Source: Acidobacteria bacterium Ga0077553 (GTDB lineage Bacteria; Acidobacteriota; Terriglobia; Bryobacterales; Bryobacteraceae). Taken from it: a DNA stretch of 60,454 nt. The translations under genes were made by a program, and so were the position numbers. How positions within the stretch are numbered: the stretch's first letter is position 1; the number at the start of each line of letters is the position of its first letter. Below the pieces are notes generated by a model. The model had not been told where the DNA came from and searched no databases. It saw nothing but the letters and a program-made list of their open reading frames with translations. Positions 55,523 through 60,454 of the stretch are shown here, in pieces. The DNA lies in assembly GCA_001464575.1 (NCBI GenBank), contig LNFE01000276.1, positions 1 through 60,454 on the forward strand. Direction: 5' to 3'.

Positions 55523-56622
55523 TGTTCGCCTCGGCGGCTCAGTTGCTGCTCACGCTCGCCGGGGTCAGCCTGCTCTTTGCGTGCCTGCAGGCGAATGGAG
55601 CCATGGAGGCGGCGGCGCAACGGGCGCTACGGCTGTGCCGGGGACGCGTGGCGTTGCTACCGCTCGTCTTTTTCCTCGTCTCGGCGTTGTTGGCGATGGT
55701 GGGTCCGGGCGCGATTCTGAGCGTGGCGCTGATGGCGCCACTGGCGATGCGGACCGGGGTGGCCGCGGGTATTCCGGCGTTTCTGATCGCGCTGATGATT
55801 GGCAACGGGGCGAACGCGGGCAACCTGTCGCCGTTTTCTTCAATCGGCGTCATTGTGCACGGTTTGCTTTCTCGCGGCGGGTTGGGTGGGCAGGAATTCC
55901 GCGTATGGTTCTTCCATGCCGCGGCCCATCTGGCGGTGGCGGTGGCCGCTTATCTATTGTTTGGAGGGTTGCGACTTTCCTGGAAGGCGGCGGCGGGAGA
56001 AACGGTAGAGACCTCGCCGTTGACCCGGGCGCAGGCCGTCTCGCTCGCCGCGCTCCTCGGTTGGATGTCGGCCGTGATCCTGTTCCGCTGGCCGCTGGGA
56101 TGGTCGGCGCTGGGGACGGGGACGCTGCTGCTGTTGCTGGGGCAGGCCAGTTGGCGGGCCGCGGTGCGAAAGATGCCGTGGCGAGTGATCGCGCTCGTTG
56201 TTTCCATCAGCACGGCGGTCGGAATGCTCGAACGGGCGGGCGGGTTGAACTGGTTTCAAGTGGCGGTGGTCCGGTGGGCAACGCCGGAGACCGTGCATCC
56301 GTTGCTGGCTTTCCTGACCGGCCTGATCTCGGCCTACTCGAGCACGTCGGCGGTCGTGCTGCCCGCCTTCCTGCCGATGGTCCCTGGCTTGGCCGCCCGT
56401 TTGCCGGGGACGGACCCGTTGGCGCTGGCGATCTCCATCAACATCGGCTCCGCGATGGTGGACGTCTCGCCCCTGTCAACGATCGGCGCGCTCTGCATCG
56501 CAGCGGCACCGGAAGGCGTGAACAAGAGCCAGCTCTTTACACGATTGACTATCTGGGGGTTCGCCATGGCCGTCGTCGCAGCCGCAATCTGCTACTTCGG
56601 CGCGCCTTGGTTTCCAGCCTAG
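55522..56622 (+). CDS. MatC-like dicarboxylate (malonate) transporter
   Basis: A 366-residue membrane protein with about ten hydrophobic helices and GTG start. FFLVSALLAMVGPGAILSVA and LMIGNGANAGNLSPFSSIGV, then the C-terminal ISAYSSTSAVVLPAFLPM and NIGSAMVDVSPLSTIGAL, form the two pseudo-repeat hairpins of the dicarboxylate carrier/MatC (ion transporter superfamily) fold. Coupling to matB (1-bp overlap) argues for malonate or a related acid. The malonyl-CoA decarboxylase MatA is not in the window. Confidence 0.82.
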   Translation: MFASAAQLLLTLAGVSLLFACLQANGAMEAAAQRALRLCRGRVALLPLVFFLVSALLAMVGPGAILSVALMAPLAMRTGVAAGIPAFLIALMIGNGANAGNLSPFSSIGVIVHGLLSRGGLGGQEFRVWFFHAAAHLAVAVAAYLLFGGLRLSWKAAAGETVETSPLTRAQAVSLAALLGWMSAVILFRWPLGWSALGTGTLLLLLGQASWRAAVRKMPWRVIALVVSISTAVGMLERAGGLNWFQVAVVRWATPETVHPLLAFLTGLISAYSSTSAVVLPAFLPMVPGLAARLPGTDPLALAISINIGSAMVDVSPLSTIGALCIAAAPEGVNKSQLFTRLTIWGFAMAVVAAAICYFGAPWFPA

Positions 56623-56632
56623 CCTTTTAATA

Positions 56633-56709
<77 letters not shown>

Positions 56710-56774
56710 ACGAAAAGGCGTGACATCACCCAGATTAGCATACCGAAGCGCGCTTTGGGGGCCTCAGCCCGTCT

Positions 56775-57872
56775 TTATTCGGAAATTCGTCCGTCCGCCC
56801 GCAGACGGAGCCGCCGGCCGCCCCACTCCACCGTGTCGCCCCATAGCCCATTCACCCATACCGCTGCGCCCCACAAGTCCCGCAACGGCACAAACCCCAA
56901 TAACCACAACACGTTCCGGTCTTCAAGGCCCATCATCCCGGCCACAATCGCTACATTCATCCGCATCGCCAACAGCAGGAAGCCCAGCCCCCACTCCCCC
57001 GCCGCAAACGCCGCAATCGCCCAAACTGTCGCGAACGTCACCGGCATTCCCAGGTAGCCGATCACCCCTCCTCGCGACACCCGGATCGTCCGCGCCCACC
57101 GCAACTGATGCTGATGCGCCTCCCGCCAACTCCGCGCTCCCAGGCTCGTCTCCACCACCGCCGTGCTCAGATGGACCCGCTTACCCAGTTTGCTCACCTC
57201 CAGCCCTAACTGGTAGTCGTCGGCGATCTTGTCCGCCAGAACTTCCATTCCTCCGATCGCCGCCAGATCCGACCGCCGCAGCAGCAGCGTCGACCCCATC
57301 GCAAACTCCGCCACCCCGACGAGCGGCGCTACCAGAGTGCTCGGCGCGAAGTCCGTCGCCACACCCAAAGCCTCGGCCATCCCCGCCAAACTCTGCGCTC
57401 GGCCCCGGTAGAGCGCCGTCACCAGGCCCACGCCCGGCTGCTCCAGGCCGCCCATGATCGTCCGCAGATACTTCGGCGGCGCCAGGATGTCGCCGTCGTT
57501 GATCAGCAGCACGTCGAACTGCGCCGCCTTCACCAGGTCGATCAACGCCCCGACCTTCCGGTTCGGCGTAACCGTTTCCCGGTCGAGCAGACGAATGCGG
57601 CGGTTGGGGAACTCCTCGATCAGGCGCAGAATGTGCGGCACGGCGGCGTCGTTCGGGTCGGCGACGGAGAAGAGAATCTCAAAGTGCGGGTAATCCTGCG
57701 CCGCGTGGGAGCGAAGGGCCTCATAGAACTTCGGATCAGCGCCGTACACCGGTTTGAGAATGGAGATCGGCGGGAAGGCCGTTGGCTCCGGATCCGTCTG
57801 GAACAGCCGCTTGATGCTCGCGAGCAGCGCGATGAACTGATACGCCAGCGGAACGAGAAAAACGAACTCCAT
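56775..57872 (-). CDS. hpnI: Hopanoid glycosyltransferase HpnI
   Basis: A 365-residue membrane family-21-type glycosyltransferase. After one N-terminal helix come PPISILKPVYGADPKFYEAL, the DxD-like INDGDILAPPKYLRTIMGGL (about 128-147), DDYQLGLEVSKLGKRVHLS and the acceptor motif HQHQLRWARTIRVSRG, then three C-terminal helices. HpnI adds N-acetylglucosamine to bacteriohopanetetrol; ceramide glucosyltransferases are close relatives. The presence of HpnJ in the same operon strongly favours HpnI. The start overlaps the stop of the upstream DMT gene by one base. Confidence 0.88.
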   Translation of the reverse strand: MEFVFLVPLAYQFIALLASIKRLFQTDPEPTAFPPISILKPVYGADPKFYEALRSHAAQDYPHFEILFSVADPNDAAVPHILRLIEEFPNRRIRLLDRETVTPNRKVGALIDLVKAAQFDVLLINDGDILAPPKYLRTIMGGLEQPGVGLVTALYRGRAQSLAGMAEALGVATDFAPSTLVAPLVGVAEFAMGSTLLLRRSDLAAIGGMEVLADKIADDYQLGLEVSKLGKRVHLSTAVVETSLGARSWREAHQHQLRWARTIRVSRGGVIGYLGMPVTFATVWAIAAFAAGEWGLGFLLLAMRMNVAIVAGMMGLEDRNVLWLLGFVPLRDLWGAAVWVNGLWGDTVEWGGRRLRLRADGRISE

Positions 57873-58228
57873 TAGAGGGCCAACAGGTACACGCCGACGG
57901 TCACCAGCGCCGTTCCGGCCCAGCGGGCCGCCGTGACCCTCTCCTTCAACAAAAGCCGCGCCAGGATCGTCTCCGCCACGAGGCTCAAGGCTGTCGCTGG
58001 AACCGCAAAGCTCAGGTCCGATACCTGCAACAACGCCAGAAACGCATAAAACGAAACGGCCAGAAAGACGACGGAAGCGATCAGCGGCGCCTTGGACAGC
58101 AGCGTCCGCAGGAGGCTGCCGATTCCGAAGTGCATTACCTCGCCTTGGCGCTTCATCTCCCAGCTCTGCAGCAGGTCGCTGGCCACGGTGCTGACGACAA
58201 TAATCGCGACGTAGACCCAGGGGCTCAT
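57872..58228 (-). CDS. Small DMT-superfamily (EamA-like) membrane protein, second of pair
   Basis: A 118-residue four-helix protein (MSPWVYVAIIVVSTVASDLL start). The end LLLKERVTAARWAGTALVTV is the hallmark last loop-helix of EamA/SMR half-transporters. It starts within an ATGA overlap (58225-58228) with the first DMT gene and ends one base into hpnI. The tandem pair recalls ArnE/ArnF, small proteins that together flip a lipid-linked sugar. Confidence 0.88.
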   Translation of the reverse strand: MSPWVYVAIIVVSTVASDLLQSWEMKRQGEVMHFGIGSLLRTLLSKAPLIASVVFLAVSFYAFLALLQVSDLSFAVPATALSLVAETILARLLLKERVTAARWAGTALVTVGVYLLAL

Positions 58229-58623
58229 CGTTCCGTCTTCGGCGCCGTTAAACCCACAAGCACCGTTCCTCCGACGATACACAACGTTCCCATCCACCGC
58301 ATCGGACTAATGGTCTCACCCAAAAAAACCGCGCCCATAATCGCGTTCAAGACAAATCCTACCGACGTGACCGGGATCACGTAACTCAAGTCCGCCCAGC
58401 TGAGTAATGCCATCCGGGATAGCACCCAACCGGCTAATAAGGTGATGCCCACGAGCACCCACGGATTGAAAACCACCAGGACAAAAGAAAGGGGGCTCCC
58501 GTCCAGGGCCGCCCCGTGTTTCATGCCCCAACTGAGAGCGAAGTTTCCCAGCACGTTCGTCGCGACGACGATAGCCGAAAACAAGCGCGTCTTCCGGACC
58601 AGCCGATTACTTGACACCGGCAA
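58225..58623 (-). CDS. Small DMT-superfamily (EamA-like) membrane protein, first of pair
   Basis: A 132-residue four-helix protein. LSYVIPVTSVGFVLNAIMGA and FLGETISPMRWMGTLCIVGG are EamA-type signatures. It follows hpnJ with a 17-bp overlap if it starts at the TTG at 58623, or 11 bp with the GTG at 58617. The two DMT proteins are clearly related but differ in loops, consistent with an antiparallel heterodimer. Confidence 0.86.
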   Translation of the reverse strand: MPVSSNRLVRKTRLFSAIVVATNVLGNFALSWGMKHGAALDGSPLSFVLVVFNPWVLVGITLLAGWVLSRMALLSWADLSYVIPVTSVGFVLNAIMGAVFLGETISPMRWMGTLCIVGGTVLVGLTAPKTER

Positions 58624-60070
58624 GCGAGGCTTCTTTCTGATCCTTTTGATCCTTGACGAACTGCTTGCGTTTGCTCCGCAGCGCCATGTATTCGCGGGCT
58701 TCCTTGTAGAGACGCTTCCGCTCGGTCGAATCGAAAATCGACTTCTTTACGATGCGCCAGGCCGCCTTCGGCCGGAAGTAGTACTCGCTGTAGAAGCGCT
58801 CCACCGAATCGACCAACTCGCCGCGGTCGAGCCCCGGATAGATGATGTTCGGCAGTTGATGGCCTTTTTCGTCGGTCATCGCGTCGAGCGTGATCAGGTT
58901 ATTCTTCTTCACGTAGTCGAAGAATTCCGTGCCCGGATAGGGGTGCGCGAGCGAAACCTGGATGGTCTCGCAATCGAGCTCCTTGGCGAAGTTGATCGTG
59001 TTCCGGATCGACTCGCGGGTTTCGCCCGGCAGGCCGACGATGAAGTCGGCATGGATGGTCAACCCGAGTTTGTGCGCGTTGGCGGTGAACCGGCGCGCCA
59101 TATCGATCGTCGCGCCCTTTTTGATGTTCTTCAGAATCTGCTGATCCCCGGACTCGTAGCCCACAATCATCAAGCGGCCGCCGGCGTCTTTCATCGCCTT
59201 CAGCGTGTCGAAATCGGTGGTGACGCGCGACGTGCAGGACCACGTAACGCCCACCTTGCCCAACTCGTTGCAGAGGGCAATCGTCCGCGCCTTCTGGTAG
59301 TTGAAGGTGTCGTCGTCGAAGAAGATCTCTTTGAGGCCGGGGAAGTTCTCCTTCACCCACTTCACCTCGTTCACCACGTCTTCGACCGAGCGCAAGCGCC
59401 ACCGGTGGCCGGAATGGGTCTGCGGCCAGAGGCAGAAGGTGCACTGCGCCGGGCATCCGCGCGAGGTGTAAATGGCCACGTACGGGTTGTGCAGAAACGG
59501 AACGTTGTAACGGCGGAAGTCGAGGTCGCGCTTGTACACTTTCGACGCCCAGGGCAGCGCATCGAGATTTTCGATGACAGGCCCGTCCGGATTGTGCATG
59601 AAGGAGCCGTCCGGCCGGCGGAAGGAAACCGACGGGATCTCCTCGAGCGGCTTGCCGTTGGCGTAATCGACAATCGCGTGGTCGAATTCTTTGCGGACGA
59701 TGAAATCGATCGCGGGGGCGATGCGCAGCGACTTCTCCGGCTCCACTGTGACGGGCGGACCGACAAAGGCGACCTTCAGCTTCGGGTTGATGTCCTTCAT
59801 CATCTCAGCCATGTGGACGTCCACATGGAAACCGGGCGTGGAGGTGAACAAAACCAACAGCTCAAACTCTTTCGCCATTTCGACCGTTTGTTCAATCGAA
59901 ATGCCATGTGGCGGCGCGTCCACCACTTTGCTGTCCGGCAGCATCCCCGCGGGATAACAGAGCCACACCGGATACCAGTACGACTCAATCTCGCGCGAAG
60001 CAGGCCAGCGGGAACTGGCACCGCCGTCAAACCCTTCAAAGGAGGGAGGATTTAGAAATAGCGTGCGCAT
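58607..60070 (-). CDS. hpnJ: Hopanoid biosynthesis radical SAM protein HpnJ
   Basis: A 487-residue radical SAM enzyme. It has an N-terminal B12-binding-like domain (MRTLFLNPPSFEGFDGGASS), the cluster motif CPAQCTFC near 203-210 after YTSRG, and a TIM barrel with EIFFDDDTFNYQKARTIALC and VGYESGDQQILKNIKKG. HpnJ converts the glucosaminyl group on bacteriohopanetetrol into a cyclitol ether by ring contraction. A ribosome binding site AGAGG lies a few bases upstream of the ATG, and the gene leads a coupled operon with two DMT proteins and hpnI. HpnK deacetylase is not in the window. Confidence 0.9.
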   Translation of the reverse strand: MRTLFLNPPSFEGFDGGASSRWPASREIESYWYPVWLCYPAGMLPDSKVVDAPPHGISIEQTVEMAKEFELLVLFTSTPGFHVDVHMAEMMKDINPKLKVAFVGPPVTVEPEKSLRIAPAIDFIVRKEFDHAIVDYANGKPLEEIPSVSFRRPDGSFMHNPDGPVIENLDALPWASKVYKRDLDFRRYNVPFLHNPYVAIYTSRGCPAQCTFCLWPQTHSGHRWRLRSVEDVVNEVKWVKENFPGLKEIFFDDDTFNYQKARTIALCNELGKVGVTWSCTSRVTTDFDTLKAMKDAGGRLMIVGYESGDQQILKNIKKGATIDMARRFTANAHKLGLTIHADFIVGLPGETRESIRNTINFAKELDCETIQVSLAHPYPGTEFFDYVKKNNLITLDAMTDEKGHQLPNIIYPGLDRGELVDSVERFYSEYYFRPKAAWRIVKKSIFDSTERKRLYKEAREYMALRSKRKQFVKDQKDQKEASLAGVK

Positions 60071-60120
60071 ATTGCCTCTCTTTAACGGTACGGCACCCTG
60101 GGCCGGAATGACAACCCGCG

Positions 60121-60150
60121 ATCAGTAAACAGTCTCATCCGCTTACTGAT
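60121..60150. repeat. Inverted repeat overlapping the LolA-like stop codon
   Basis: ATCAGTAA (60121-60128) and TTACTGAT (60143-60150) are exact inverted copies separated by 14 bp; the second arm contains the stop of the LolA-like gene. It lies 51 bp upstream of hpnJ and could be a weak hairpin or a regulator site. No T-tract follows. Confidence 0.35.
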
Positions 60151-60454
60151 TGGCGCCAGATTGAGCCTCAGCGGGGGGAGCCTCGCCGCCGGGCTGGAAG
60201 TTCGTGTAATTAATCACCAATTCTGCCTTGCCGGCGATCCGAGTTTCGATGATCGATTCGATTCTGGTCGGCAAAGCCACGCCATCCAAAAACAGATACG
60301 TCCGGGTGAAGCTAACCTTCTTGAGGAAAATTGGCGACGGTGACTTAGAGAACTGCCCCGACTCCCGGACCGGCAAAGCGGTCTCCTCGTCGATCCAGAG
60401 TTCGCCCTTGTACAGGCCAACCCGTTTTTTGCGCGGCGAAATCTCGTAGACATG
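60143..60454 (-). CDS. LolA/MucB-like outer-membrane lipoprotein-sorting protein, C-terminal fragment
   Basis: The last 103 residues of a gene that continues past the right edge. The pattern VYEISPRKKRVGLYKGELWI, then ALPVRESGQF, FLKKVSFTRTYLFLDGVALP and AGKAELVINYTNFQ is that of periplasmic LolA/LolB/MucB-fold proteins, in which an incomplete beta-barrel binds lipid or lipoprotein acyl chains. Acidobacteria carry many such paralogues of unknown client. It precedes the hpn operon on the same strand, 72 bp away, so a link to hopanoid handling is possible but unproved. Confidence 0.7.
   Translation of the reverse strand, partial: HVYEISPRKKRVGLYKGELWIDEETALPVRESGQFSKSPSPIFLKKVSFTRTYLFLDGVALPTRIESIIETRIAGKAELVINYTNFQPGGEAPPAEAQSGANQ

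Noticed and set aside
55344-56630. 428-codon plus-strand frame overlapping matB and the transporter
   Set aside because: It is glycine/arginine-rich and lies out of frame with a good MatC-like membrane protein.

Overview
The window is a GC-rich, gene-dense bacterial chromosome segment with about 50 protein genes, one tRNA and almost no intergenic space; no insertion sequence, phage or CRISPR array was seen. The gene repertoire fits an Acidobacteriota, probably of the Solibacter/Bryobacter group: Planctomycete-like DUF1549/DUF1553 and DUF1501 proteins, Tat-exported Gfo/Idh and TIM-barrel proteins, a ceramidase-like protein, hopanoid genes and a type VI secretion locus in one genome. This assignment is an inference from gene content; no rRNA or marker tree is available in the window.

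Layout. 0-8.7 kb: the start of a sugar ABC ATPase, an SRPBCC protein, DnaB, and a tetR-adaptor-RND operon whose last gene fuses an RND pump to a TolC channel. 8.7-14.3 kb: a polyprenyl glycosylphosphotransferase, a PyrE-like phosphoribosyltransferase, a ceramidase-like protein, an aminotransferase and a thiolase. 14.4-20.2 kb: an ECF sigma/anti-sigma/exported protein trio, a thioesterase, and otnC-otnK with a divergent LacI regulator. 20.2-34.4 kb: a DUF1549/DUF1501 pair, RidA, a CusCBA-like metal efflux operon, a TIM-barrel/ThuA pair, a MATE pump and a Gfo/Idh oxidoreductase.

34.4-47.0 kb is a partial type VI secretion (T6SS) locus. It has two TssK paralogues flanking an inverted gene for an 838-residue tail-anchored repeat protein, then TssL, TssM and two tandem Ser/Thr kinases, one with a periplasmic FGE-like domain. 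The repeat protein carries twelve copies of an (F/Y)TxMF motif and five 18-residue ERGETLPPF repeats; I recognise no described family for it. The sheath, Hcp, VgrG, ClpV and FHA genes are not in the window.

47.0-60.5 kb: argG followed directly by lutABC, a DUF3445 protein, a B12-type radical SAM protein with malonate genes matB-matC, tRNA-Arg(ACG), and a translationally coupled operon hpnJ-DMT-DMT-hpnI for hopanoid head-group modification. The window ends in a LolA-like protein.

Two architectural habits recur. Many genes have a TANNNT -10-like box ending 6-10 nt before the start codon, which suggests leaderless or nearly leaderless mRNAs, and several divergent pairs are only 19-39 bp apart. 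Convergent genes often interlock their stop codons in a shared CTAG or CTAA.
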